Below, piece by piece: positions 8,759-16,864 of a stretch of DNA of 64,000 nucleotides. A model generated the notes under the pieces. It saw nothing but the letters and a program-made list of their open reading frames with translations. It ran no database searches and was not told the origin of the DNA. Within the stretch, counting starts at the first letter, position 1; every line of letters begins with the position of its first letter. This stretch comes from Flavobacterium limi. GTDB taxonomy: Bacteria; Bacteroidota; Bacteroidia; Flavobacteriales; Flavobacteriaceae. Location of the stretch: NCBI RefSeq assembly GCF_010645075.1, contig NZ_JAADZV010000006.1, forward strand, positions 186,001 to 250,000, read 5' to 3'. The translations under genes and the position numbers were made by a program.

Positions 8759-9493
8759 ATGAAAGATAATTTTTCAAAACAGGCAGCTGATTATTCTAAA
8801 TTTCGTCCCCAATACCCGGAAGAAATGATTCAGTATATAATTTCATTTGTAGATGATAAATCAACGGCATTGGATCTGGCTACAGGAAACGGTCAGGTAG
8901 CCCATAAACTTTCTGCTCACTTTAAAAATGTATTTGCAACAGATATTAGTCAGAAGCAGCTGGATAATGCGATTCAGGCAGAAAATATAATTTATCACAA
9001 AGAATCTGCCGAGAAAACTTCTTTTGCAAACCATCAATTTGATCTGATTGTTGTGGCGCAGGCTGTACACTGGTTTAAATTTGAAGAGTTTTATAAAGAA
9101 ATTTACAGAATTTTAAAACCTGAAGGTATATTTGCGGTATTAGGCTATGGATTATTTTTTACCAATCCGGATTCAGATAAAATTTTACGACATTTTTATT
9201 ATGATATAGTAGGGGCTTACTGGGATGCTGAACGAAAGTATCTGGATGAAAATTATGAAACGATTCCGTTTCCGTTTGATGAAATTGCCACAGAGAAATT
9301 TCAAAATCAATTCATCTGGACATTTGAGGAGCTTGTCGGATATCTTCAGACCTGGTCTTCAGTACAACATTATATTTCAAAAAATAATCAAAATCCAATT
9401 GATTTGATTTATGAGGACTTGAAACTTTCATGGGAAAGTAATGATAAGAAAGTTACATTTCCGCTGTTGCTTAGAATCGGAAAATTAAAATAG
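8759..9493 (+). CDS. Class I SAM-dependent methyltransferase
   Basis: A 244-residue cytoplasmic protein of the UbiE/Methyltransf_11 type. The SAM-binding glycine loop is LDLATGNGQVA at about residues 39-49, the acidic end of strand 2 is VFATDISQKQL, and the motif IV region is DLIVVAQAVHWF (about 94-105). An N-terminal AADYSKFRPQYPEEM segment is common in the family that includes trans-aconitate methyltransferase. The substrate cannot be named. It ends 23 bases before ruvX, which has its own -7-like box, so co-transcription is possible but not needed. Confidence 0.85.
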   Translation: MKDNFSKQAADYSKFRPQYPEEMIQYIISFVDDKSTALDLATGNGQVAHKLSAHFKNVFATDISQKQLDNAIQAENIIYHKESAEKTSFANHQFDLIVVAQAVHWFKFEEFYKEIYRILKPEGIFAVLGYGLFFTNPDSDKILRHFYYDIVGAYWDAERKYLDENYETIPFPFDEIATEKFQNQFIWTFEELVGYLQTWSSVQHYISKNNQNPIDLIYEDLKLSWESNDKKVTFPLLLRIGKLK

Positions 9494-9494
9494 T

Positions 9495-9502
9495 TATCTT
9501 TG
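9495..9502 (+). promoter_or_regulatory. -7 box for ruvX
   Basis: TATCTTTG matches TAnnTTTG and ends 14 bases before the ruvX ATG. A TTG lies 25 bases further upstream, a little far for a -33 box, inside the end of the methyltransferase gene. Confidence 0.45.
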
Positions 9503-9516
9503 AAAAAAATAATGAA

Positions 9517-9933
9517 ATGCCCAGAATTCTCTCCATAGACTACGGACAAAAGCGTACCGGAATTGCTGTCACCGATGAAATGCAAATTATAGCTTCGGGT
9601 TTAACAACGATTCCAACCCATACTTTAATTGATTTTCTGAAGGATTATTTTGCCAAAGAAAAAGTTGAAGCGGTTTTAATTGGTGAGCCGAAACAAATGA
9701 ACGGAGAGCCCTCAGAAAGTGCATCTGTCATAAAAGGTTTTGTCACCCATTTTTCAAATATTTTTCCGGATATGAAAGTTGTCCGGGTAGATGAGCGCTT
9801 TACTTCAAAAATGGCTTTTCAGACAATGATCGACAGCGGACTAAGCAAAAAGCAGCGACAGAACAAAGGACTGATTGATGAAATTTCCGCAACGATTATG
9901 CTTCAGGACTATCTTTCTTCTAATCGTTTTTAA
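9517..9933 (+). CDS. ruvX: Putative Holliday junction resolvase / pre-16S rRNA nuclease
   Basis: A 138-residue YqgF/RuvX family protein with an RNase H-like fold. The N-terminal ILSIDYGQKRTGIAVTDEM gives the first catalytic Asp (residue 7). LIGEPKQMNGEPSESA and VRVDERFTSKMA supply the central Glu and the DERxTS motif, and the LIDEISATIMLQDYL segment near the C-terminus supplies the last acidic residues. The family processes the 5' end of 16S rRNA in E. coli and has been proposed to resolve Holliday junctions. Length and motifs are normal. Confidence 0.92.
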   Translation: MPRILSIDYGQKRTGIAVTDEMQIIASGLTTIPTHTLIDFLKDYFAKEKVEAVLIGEPKQMNGEPSESASVIKGFVTHFSNIFPDMKVVRVDERFTSKMAFQTMIDSGLSKKQRQNKGLIDEISATIMLQDYLSSNRF

Positions 9934-10028
9934 GTTTTAGGCTTATAAATTTCACTTTATTTAGAAAAAAATGTAATTATCTAACTATTATCTTCCTAAA
10001 ATTAGTTTTTTTTTGGGATTATAAAAAG

Positions 10029-10036
10029 TAACTTTG
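10029..10036 (+). promoter_or_regulatory. -7 box for mqo
   Basis: TAACTTTG matches TAnnTTTG, 22 bases before the mqo start codon. The TTTG at 10012-10015 is only 13 bases upstream, too close for a usual -33 box. Confidence 0.5.
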
Positions 10037-10058
10037 CACTTTAAAATAAAATACTGTT

Positions 10059-11558
10059 ATGCCTGACAATACGATACGTTCCAATAGTGAAGTAGTGCTT
10101 ATTGGAGCTGGAATTATGAGTGCTACACTCGGAGTAATTTTGAAAGAATTACAACCTGATATAAAGATTGAAATTTACGAAAGATTAGATGTTGCTGCAG
10201 CTGAAAGTTCAGATGCATGGAATAATGCAGGGACAGGACATTCTGCCTTTTGTGAATTAAATTACACTCCTGAAAAAGCCGATGGCTCTGTAGACCCTAA
10301 AAAAGCCATCAGTATTGCTGAAGCTTTTGAGGTTTCACGCCAGTTTTGGTCTTATTTAGTACAGCAAAACAAGGTGCCTTCGCCTGAAAATTTTATCAAA
10401 AGCGTGCCTCACATGAGTTTCGTATGGGGAGAAAAAAATGTTAAATACCTTAAAACCCGTTTTGAGGCTTTACAAAAAAATCCATTATTTGCTGAAATGC
10501 TTTTTAGCACTGACTTTGAGCAATTGAAACAATGGATGCCTCTAGTGATGGAAGGAAGAGAGCCTGGTGAAAAACTGGCTGCCACTACAATGGCAATTGG
10601 TACCGATGTGAATTTTGGTGCTTTGACCAGAAGTATGTTTAACTATCTGGAAAAATTAGACGGTGTGAGTCTATATTTTAACCATGAGGTTAAAAAATTA
10701 AAACAGCGCGATGACAAATCATGGAGAATTAAAATAACAGATCTGGGGTCTGGCCAAAAAAGAAAGGCCTATACTAAATTTGTATTTATTGGTGCCGGAG
10801 GAGGTTCATTGCCATTATTAGAAAAAGCAAATGTACCTGAAGGTCATGGTTATGGAGGTTTCCCGGTAAGTGGTCAGTGGTTAAAATGTACAAATCCCGA
10901 AGTTATTGCAAAACATCAGGCAAAAGTTTACGGAAAAGCAAGTGTTGGAGCGCCTCCAATGTCTGTTCCACATATTGATACCCGTGTAATTGATGGTGAA
11001 AAAGCATTACTTTTCGGACCTTTTGCAGGATTTTCAACTCGTTTCTTAAAAAATGGATCATATTTGGATTTACCATTATCTATAAAAGCAAACAACCTGA
11101 TTCCAATGTTATCTGCAGGATATAACAATATACCGCTAACAAAATATTTAATAGAGCAGGTTCGCCAGTCTCCAAAAGACAGAATAAAAGCTTTACGTGA
11201 ATATTTGCCAACTGCAAGATCTAAAGACTGGGTTTTAGAAAAAGCAGGTCAGCGTGTTCAGGTAATTAAAAAAGGTGAAAATGGTGGTGGTGTTTTAGAA
11301 TTTGGAACTGAAGTAATCAATACACAAGACGGAACGCTGGCTGTTTTATTAGGAGCATCTCCGGGAGCTTCTACAGCAGTTTCAATTATGGTTGATTTAA
11401 TAGGAAGATGTTTTAAAGATCAGATCAATACACCTGAATGGGAAGCTAAACTTAAAAATATGATTCCTTCTTACAAACAGACTTTAAATGACAAGCCGGA
11501 GCTTTTAGAAGAACTTAGAAAGCACACAGCTGAAGTTTTAAAGCTGAACAGAAATTAA
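10059..11558 (+). CDS. mqo: Malate:quinone oxidoreductase
   Basis: A 499-residue FAD enzyme that oxidises malate to oxaloacetate and passes electrons to the quinone pool, bypassing NAD-dependent malate dehydrogenase in the TCA cycle. The N-terminal SEVVLIGAGIMSATLGVIL carries the GxGxxxxxxG dinucleotide fold, followed by the typical SSDAWNNAGTGHSAFCELNY (about residues 50-69). Further family blocks are FIGAGGGSLPLLEKA, GYGGFPVSGQWL and LLGASPGASTAVSIMV. It is a peripheral membrane protein without signal peptide. Length equals the usual size. A strong convergent terminator follows. Confidence 0.95.
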   Translation: MPDNTIRSNSEVVLIGAGIMSATLGVILKELQPDIKIEIYERLDVAAAESSDAWNNAGTGHSAFCELNYTPEKADGSVDPKKAISIAEAFEVSRQFWSYLVQQNKVPSPENFIKSVPHMSFVWGEKNVKYLKTRFEALQKNPLFAEMLFSTDFEQLKQWMPLVMEGREPGEKLAATTMAIGTDVNFGALTRSMFNYLEKLDGVSLYFNHEVKKLKQRDDKSWRIKITDLGSGQKRKAYTKFVFIGAGGGSLPLLEKANVPEGHGYGGFPVSGQWLKCTNPEVIAKHQAKVYGKASVGAPPMSVPHIDTRVIDGEKALLFGPFAGFSTRFLKNGSYLDLPLSIKANNLIPMLSAGYNNIPLTKYLIEQVRQSPKDRIKALREYLPTARSKDWVLEKAGQRVQVIKKGENGGGVLEFGTEVINTQDGTLAVLLGASPGASTAVSIMVDLIGRCFKDQINTPEWEAKLKNMIPSYKQTLNDKPELLEELRKHTAEVLKLNRN

Positions 11559-11586
11559 TATAGAAAATATAATCTTTTATTATAAA

Positions 11587-11624
11587 CAACAAATCCGGAT
11601 GTATTAATCCGGATTTGTTGCTTT
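11587..11624 (+). terminator. Strong terminator shared by mqo and the FUSC gene
   Basis: CAACAAATCCGGAT (11587-11600) and ATCCGGATTTGTTG (11607-11620) are a perfect 14-bp inverted repeat with a 6-base loop, followed by CTTTT. The stop codon of the convergent FUSC gene lies in the loop (11604-11606), so one arm is coding for that gene. Confidence 0.8.
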
Positions 11625-13823
11625 TAAATCTTTTGTAATTTTTAATATTTTTTCAGCTAAATTACTCATCCAGATCAATTGCTCAATTACCATTTGAGCT
11701 TCCTGCATTTTAGCCTGCCTGGTTTCCTTATCCAATTCTTCATCTGTTGCAAGACGAGTAAAGTTTTTACGTTTCATTTCTTCAAATTGCAAAGTCACGT
11801 CTTCTTTGTCAAAAAAAGTATCGGTTATGATAGTTTCATTTCTTAAAATTGAAATCGAATGATCTAAATTTAATAAGATAGTTTTAATGATATAATTAAA
11901 TGATTCTGATGCTGATGTAGTCTGATGTGCCTGGATATAAGTTGATAATGAGGCCAAAGCAGAAAGCAAAGAATGATTTAGAACCACTAATTTATTTACA
12001 AGTGGCAGCGTTTTTTGCTTTGATTTTGGTTCCTGCATCATACGCTGAAAGGAGGTCATGAGATTCCCAATTTCTATAAAAACATTTTTTCTGGCAAGTC
12101 GGTAAGAAGTGGGAACTTCTCCTTTTTTATTATAAAAGTCTGCAATTTCCCTGAGGTAAGTCCTATTGGCACGAATAGAGTTTTCAATATGGATAGGTGT
12201 ATTTATAAATTCCCAGGCTGGCCATAAAAACTGATTGGCGAGGAAAGCTAAAATTGCCCCGACAAGTGAATCAAGAATCCTGAACTGAATTACTTCAACA
12301 ACATTTGGCACTAAAATCCCATAAATAAAAACGACATACATGGTTACAAAAGTTGCACTGATTTTATAATTGGTCTGGGCGAAAGAAATTCCAAGGAGCA
12401 TACAGATGATTGAAAAAATACTTAAAACCACATGATTTTGCACAACAGAAACAATTCCGAATGCCAATAAACCTCCTAAAAGTGTACCGAAAATACGATT
12501 GTAAGACCGTTCTTTTGTTAAGCCATATCCAGGACGCATAATAACAACAATGGTTAACAAAATCCAGTATACGTTTTGAAAAGGAAGAAACTTCCCAACT
12601 ATAAATCCAATTAAAATGGTTATCGTCAATCGGACAGAATGCCTGAAAATAGAAGAAGAAAAACTAAGGTTTTCAATCAGTGTACGTAATGGGTAATATT
12701 GTGGTGTCAGGAATTTTTCGAGTTCCTTGTCTTTTTCTTTAAGTTTATAAGATTGCATTGCCAATGAAAATGCCCTTTGTATGATCTTGATTTTTCCTAC
12801 CTGATTTTTAGCATATTTCAGCATGTTGGTTAGCATCAGAACCCCTTCTGCGGCTTCTTCTTTTCCTAATGTTTTTTCGTAGTCAAAAATGGCAAATTCA
12901 AGAGCATCAAGTTCATTTTTTAAATCATTTTTATCTACGTAAACCGCAATATGATGCACGTTTTTAGAAAGTTTTTTTAAGGTTGAAGCCAACTTGTATG
13001 CAACATTCTGATATGTTCTTAAGACATCCGGATGTTTGTCAAATTTTTCATGAATTTTACTGTGATCGAAAGACGTATATAATGCCAGTTCCTGAATTTC
13101 AAGCAGAGTAATAAAAACCAGCAACATTTTTCGGTTCTGACTCGTAGCAGAGCTGCTTTGGTTTCCAATAAGCACTTTTCGTAAATCCTCATGAATCTCA
13201 TTTAACTCTACCTGAATGCTTAGTTGTTTTTCGATAATTGTTTTTCGGTTCGCTTCCGGACTCCACAAATCTCCTCTTAGTTTTAAATACTTTGCGGTTA
13301 ATCTGATTCCACGGGCAATTTCAAGTTCGATATATTTATAAGGCTGTATGAAATGAAAAGCAAGAGAAACAATTAGATATAAAATTCCTCCGGTAAAAAT
13401 ATAGCCTGAGTAAGCAAAGGCTTCCCAGCCTTTATGTATATGTCCAAATGATAAAGAGATTGATATTAAAGCAGAAAACGAAACCAAAGTGGCTCTTTGA
13501 CCATAGACAGAAATCATAGAGCATAAAAAAAGTAAAAATCCTAAAAAAGGGTAGAATAAATAAGGATATGGATAAGCAAGATTTACTAGTAAATTTACCC
13601 CGGAAACAATAAAAGAAGCTACAATCAATCCTTTTATTTTGTGACTTAATGTGCTTGGAATATCACTGGGATAAGTATAAAAAGCACCTAATGCAATCGT
13701 AAAACCAATTTCAAAATGTCCTAAAAGATTAAAAATTAATACAGGAATAACAGAGGCTATCGTGACTTTTGTGGCATTTAAAAACGAAGTGCTGTTGGTG
13801 AATTTTGCAATACGATCAAACAT
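11604..13823 (-). CDS. FUSC/YccS-family inner membrane protein
   Basis: A 739-residue membrane protein with two sets of hydrophobic helices: about residues 15-155 (starting VTIASVIPVLIFNLLGHFEI) and about 400-520 (RLTITILIGFIVGKFLPFQN). Long cytoplasmic helical stretches follow each. This two-part layout and the YWILLTIVVIMRPGYGLTKE block match the FUSC superfamily, which includes YccS/YhfK and aromatic acid or fusaric acid efflux proteins. Substrate is unknown. It is a single gene, transcribed away from def, and its stop sits in the terminator loop shared with mqo. Confidence 0.8.
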   Translation of the reverse strand: MFDRIAKFTNSTSFLNATKVTIASVIPVLIFNLLGHFEIGFTIALGAFYTYPSDIPSTLSHKIKGLIVASFIVSGVNLLVNLAYPYPYLFYPFLGFLLFLCSMISVYGQRATLVSFSALISISLSFGHIHKGWEAFAYSGYIFTGGILYLIVSLAFHFIQPYKYIELEIARGIRLTAKYLKLRGDLWSPEANRKTIIEKQLSIQVELNEIHEDLRKVLIGNQSSSATSQNRKMLLVFITLLEIQELALYTSFDHSKIHEKFDKHPDVLRTYQNVAYKLASTLKKLSKNVHHIAVYVDKNDLKNELDALEFAIFDYEKTLGKEEAAEGVLMLTNMLKYAKNQVGKIKIIQRAFSLAMQSYKLKEKDKELEKFLTPQYYPLRTLIENLSFSSSIFRHSVRLTITILIGFIVGKFLPFQNVYWILLTIVVIMRPGYGLTKERSYNRIFGTLLGGLLAFGIVSVVQNHVVLSIFSIICMLLGISFAQTNYKISATFVTMYVVFIYGILVPNVVEVIQFRILDSLVGAILAFLANQFLWPAWEFINTPIHIENSIRANRTYLREIADFYNKKGEVPTSYRLARKNVFIEIGNLMTSFQRMMQEPKSKQKTLPLVNKLVVLNHSLLSALASLSTYIQAHQTTSASESFNYIIKTILLNLDHSISILRNETIITDTFFDKEDVTLQFEEMKRKNFTRLATDEELDKETRQAKMQEAQMVIEQLIWMSNLAEKILKITKDLKATNPD

Positions 13824-14009
13824 ATAAATTAGTTTAAAACAAAGGTAAGATAATTTGGCATAATTATGGCTCAGATTTTAATAACAGTCAAAATGAGATT
13901 TAATATACTATTTTCAAATGGTCATTGACTATTTTTTACTATTTTTGACTGCTAAATTTGAAGGATTAGATTAATTTTTCATTTAATAAAAATAAATAAT
14001 ACAATATAG

Positions 14010-14600
14010 ATGATTTTACCAATTGTAGGATATGGGGATCCTGTTTTAAGAAAAGTTGGTGAGGTAATTACGCCGGATTATCCAAACTTAAAAGAAACAA
14101 TAGCAAACATGTACGAAACCATGTATAATGCTTATGGCGTGGGACTTGCTGCACCACAAGTAGGCTTGGCAATTCGTTTGTTTGTAATTGATACAGCACC
14201 TTTTAGTGATGATGAAGAACTAAAGGAAGACGAGCAAAAAAACTTAAAAGGTTTCAAAAGAACTTTTATCAATCCTAAAATTATTAAAGAAGAAGGAGAG
14301 GAGTGGAGTTTTAACGAGGGATGCTTAAGTATCCCTGATGTCCGTGAAGATGTATATAGAAAACCTACGGTAACACTTGAATATTGTGAGGAAGATTTTG
14401 TAACAAAAACGGAAGTTTTTGAAGGATTGATTGCAAGAGTTATTCAACATGAATATGATCATATTGAGGGAATATTGTTTACAGATAAAATATCATCTTT
14501 AAAAAAACGTCTGATCCAGAAGAAACTGAAAAATATTACAGAGGGTAAAACTTTTCAGGAATACAGAATGAAATTTGCATCCGCTAAAAAAGGAAGATAA
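14010..14600 (+). CDS. def: Peptide deformylase
   Basis: A 196-residue metalloprotein that removes the N-formyl group from new polypeptides. All three motifs are present: GVGLAAPQVG (about residues 43-52), EGCLSIP (about 107-113, with the metal-binding Cys) and HEYDH (about 151-155, with the two metal-binding His and the catalytic Glu). It begins MILPIVGYGDPVLRKVG as usual in Bacteroidota. A DUF5606 gene follows after 39 bases, then mazG; this order is common in flavobacteria. A TAAATTTG box at 13953-13960 could serve as -7 element. Confidence 0.96.
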   Translation: MILPIVGYGDPVLRKVGEVITPDYPNLKETIANMYETMYNAYGVGLAAPQVGLAIRLFVIDTAPFSDDEELKEDEQKNLKGFKRTFINPKIIKEEGEEWSFNEGCLSIPDVREDVYRKPTVTLEYCEEDFVTKTEVFEGLIARVIQHEYDHIEGILFTDKISSLKKRLIQKKLKNITEGKTFQEYRMKFASAKKGR

Positions 14601-14639
14601 TAGATAATACCAAAAATTCTTAATACTAATTTAATAAAC

Positions 14640-15119
14640 ATGAATTTAGACAAAATTTTAGCCATTTCAGGAAAGCCTGGTTTATATGTATTGAAAGTGC
14701 AAACGCGTACAGGTTTTGTGGCAGAATCATTATTAGACGGAAAAAAAATTACTGTAAACTTAAAAAGTAACGTAAGTTTATTGTCTGAAATTTCAATCTA
14801 TACTTATGAAGGGGAGAAACCTTTGACGGAAGTAATGCAGCGTATTGCCGTTAAAGAAAACAAGGAACAGGCTATTTCACATAAAGAAGACAATGCAAAA
14901 TTAACAGCTTATTTCAAAGAGATTTTGCCGGAATATGACGAAGAAAGAGTATATCCATCTGATATTAAAAAAGTATTAAACTGGTATAACATGCTTCAGG
15001 CAAAAGGGTTAGTTACTGATGAAGCTCCGGCTGCAACTTCAACATCTGAAGAAATTGCTGTTGAAGAACCGGTAAAAAAAGCTCCTGCCAAAAAAGCAAA
15101 AGCTAAAAAAGAAGAATAG
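14640..15119 (+). CDS. DUF5606 domain protein
   Basis: A 159-residue protein typical of Bacteroidota, found next to def and mazG. The N-terminal region (MNLDKILAISGKPGLYVLKV) forms a small beta-rich domain up to about residue 60. A helical part (about 65-120) follows, then an Ala/Lys/Glu-rich tail ending KKAPAKKAKAKKEE that may bind nucleic acid or be disordered. The function of the family is not known. Its place between peptide deformylase and MazG hints at a translation or nucleotide-housekeeping role, but this is only context. Confidence 0.85.
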   Translation: MNLDKILAISGKPGLYVLKVQTRTGFVAESLLDGKKITVNLKSNVSLLSEISIYTYEGEKPLTEVMQRIAVKENKEQAISHKEDNAKLTAYFKEILPEYDEERVYPSDIKKVLNWYNMLQAKGLVTDEAPAATSTSEEIAVEEPVKKAPAKKAKAKKEE

Positions 15120-15140
15120 TAGTTCTATATTCAAATATAC

Positions 15141-15175
15141 AATCCTGTTAAGATGTTTTCTTAACAGGATTTTTT
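15141..15175 (+). terminator. Terminator after the DUF5606 gene
   Basis: AATCCTGTTAAGA (15141-15153) and TCTTAACAGGATT (15159-15171) are perfect 13-bp arms around a 5-base loop, ending in a T run to 15175. It separates the def-DUF5606 unit from mazG. Confidence 0.9.
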
Positions 15176-15212
15176 ACTTTTACAGGATTAGGTTACAACA
15201 AAAAATCATAAA

Positions 15213-15983
15213 ATGAGCAAAGAACTTCAGCTTAAAGCTTTCGAAAGATTATTAATTATTATGGATGAACTCCGTGAGCAATGCCCCTGGGATAAAAAGC
15301 AGACTTTACAAACATTAAGGCACCTCACCATAGAAGAAACTTACGAACTAGGAGATGCTATTTTAGATAATGATTTGAATGAAGTTAAAAAAGAACTGGG
15401 AGATTTATTACTTCATATTGTATTTTATGCTAAAATAGGTTCTGAAACGAATGATTTTGATATAGCCGATGTCTGCAATGAAATTTGTGATAAACTGATT
15501 CATCGCCACCCCCATATTTATAGTGATACTATAGTGAAAGACGAAGACGAAGTCAAACAAAACTGGGAAAAACTAAAACTAAAAGAAGGGAAAAAATCTG
15601 TTTTGGAAGGTGTTCCGAGAAGTTTGCCTGCCTTGGTAAAAGCCAGCCGAATACAGGATAAAGTAAAAGGGGTTGGTTTTGACTGGGAAGCACCGCATCA
15701 GGTTTGGGATAAAGTACAGGAAGAACTGCAGGAATTGCAAGTTGAAGTTAAATCCGGAAACCAGGATAAAATTGAAGCTGAATTTGGGGATGTTCTATTT
15801 TCTATGATCAATTATGCCAGATTTTTAAATGTAAACCCCGAAGATGCCCTGGAACGAACCAATAAAAAATTTATCAAACGTTTTCAGTATTTAGAAAGTA
15901 AAGCAGAGCAATTAGGAAAACCGTTGATGGAAATGACTCTGGCGGAAATGGATGTGTTTTGGAACGAAGCTAAAAAGTTATAA
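15213..15983 (+). CDS. mazG: Nucleoside triphosphate pyrophosphohydrolase
   Basis: A 256-residue tandem-domain MazG that hydrolyses (d)NTPs to monophosphate and pyrophosphate. The first domain has CPWDKKQTLQTLRHLTIEET (about residues 20-39) and KKELGDLLLHIVFYAKI, giving the EExxE and ExxD magnesium sites. The second repeats them as VQEELQELQVEV and EAEFGDVLFSMINYARFL. Length is normal for the two-domain form, which in E. coli also lowers ppGpp levels. Its stop overlaps the convergent regulator gene by 6 bases. Confidence 0.93.
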   Translation: MSKELQLKAFERLLIIMDELREQCPWDKKQTLQTLRHLTIEETYELGDAILDNDLNEVKKELGDLLLHIVFYAKIGSETNDFDIADVCNEICDKLIHRHPHIYSDTIVKDEDEVKQNWEKLKLKEGKKSVLEGVPRSLPALVKASRIQDKVKGVGFDWEAPHQVWDKVQEELQELQVEVKSGNQDKIEAEFGDVLFSMINYARFLNVNPEDALERTNKKFIKRFQYLESKAEQLGKPLMEMTLAEMDVFWNEAKKL

Positions 15984-16664
15984 TTGTTCTGAAAGCCTTT
16001 TTAAGGCTTTTATATCTTTCAATACAATTTTTTTACCCACTAATTCTATCAATTCCAGTTTGTTAAAATCAGACAGTAATCGAATACAGCTTTCTGTGGC
16101 AGTACCAATCATACCTGCAAGTTCTTCACGGGTGAGCTGAACTTTCAATGTCTTATCTGCATTTTCTCCAAAAGCATCATGTAAATGTAATAAGGTTTCG
16201 GCTAAACGTTGTTTTACTGTTTTTTGAACTAAGGCAATTTTATCGTTTTCAGATTCTTTCAAATCTTCACAAACGGATTGCATCAGGTTCAATGAAAACT
16301 GATTGTTATTATTAAAGAAATGTATAATTTCAGATTTTGGAATAAAGCAAACCTCCATGTCTGCAATGGCTTTTGCAGATAAATTTGCAGGTTCATTGCT
16401 AATCATGGAACGTTGTCCTAAAAGCTCTCCGGATTTTACCAGTTTTATAATCTGATCTTTTCCGTTGGCACTTAATTTGGAAAGTTTTCCAACTCCATCT
16501 TTTACACAAAAAACACCATTGGTTACTTCGCCTTCCTCAAAAATGGCTTCTCCTTTTTTTATTTTGTGAGTAGTTTTACTATTTGCTAATTTTATAACTT
16601 CTTCTTTATTAAGAGCTTTTAATGAAGAAAGCTGGCGTACGATACATTGGTCACATTTATTCAT
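15978..16664 (-). CDS. Crp/Fnr-family transcription regulator, probable controller of the cbb3 oxidase region
   Basis: The start is taken at the ATG complement of 16662-16664, giving 228 residues. The protein begins MNKCDQC, so two cysteines sit in a CxxC near the N-terminus; other cysteines are at GVFCV, MEVCF and SVCED. Residues about 30-120 form the cyclic-nucleotide-binding-type beta roll, and LTREELAGMIGTATESCIRL (about 168-187) is the helix-turn-helix. Its recognition helix has the ExxxR spacing that in Fnr reads the TTGAT half site. It is divergent from ccoI, and TGAT-N4-(A/G)TCA boxes occur before ccoI, ccoS and hemN. Oxygen sensing by an iron-sulphur cluster is possible but not shown. 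Confidence 0.82.
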   Translation of the reverse strand: MNKCDQCIVRQLSSLKALNKEEVIKLANSKTTHKIKKGEAIFEEGEVTNGVFCVKDGVGKLSKLSANGKDQIIKLVKSGELLGQRSMISNEPANLSAKAIADMEVCFIPKSEIIHFFNNNNQFSLNLMQSVCEDLKESENDKIALVQKTVKQRLAETLLHLHDAFGENADKTLKVQLTREELAGMIGTATESCIRLLSDFNKLELIELVGKKIVLKDIKALKRLSEQL

Positions 16665-16798
16665 AGCAAAAATATTTACTGCAAAATTAACCAATAATCG
16701 CTTTCATAGGTGAAATTATTTTTGAAAATCCATTAAAGAAAACCATTCTTAATAATCTTTTATTTATTTTTTAATTGAAGAATTGTATTCATTCTAAC

Positions 16799-16812
16799 AT
16801 GATAAATGTCAT
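16799..16812. promoter_or_regulatory. Fnr-type box upstream of ccoI
   Basis: ATGATAAATGTCAT is an imperfect dyad with TGA and TCA ends, 52 bases before the ccoI start and in the spacer that also carries the divergent Crp/Fnr gene. It differs by one base in the core from the boxes at 19302 and 29118. Confidence 0.5.
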
Positions 16813-16864
16813 AGTTATAGTTCCTTCTTATTCTGAATCTTTGCCTTATTAAAAAGAAACAAAT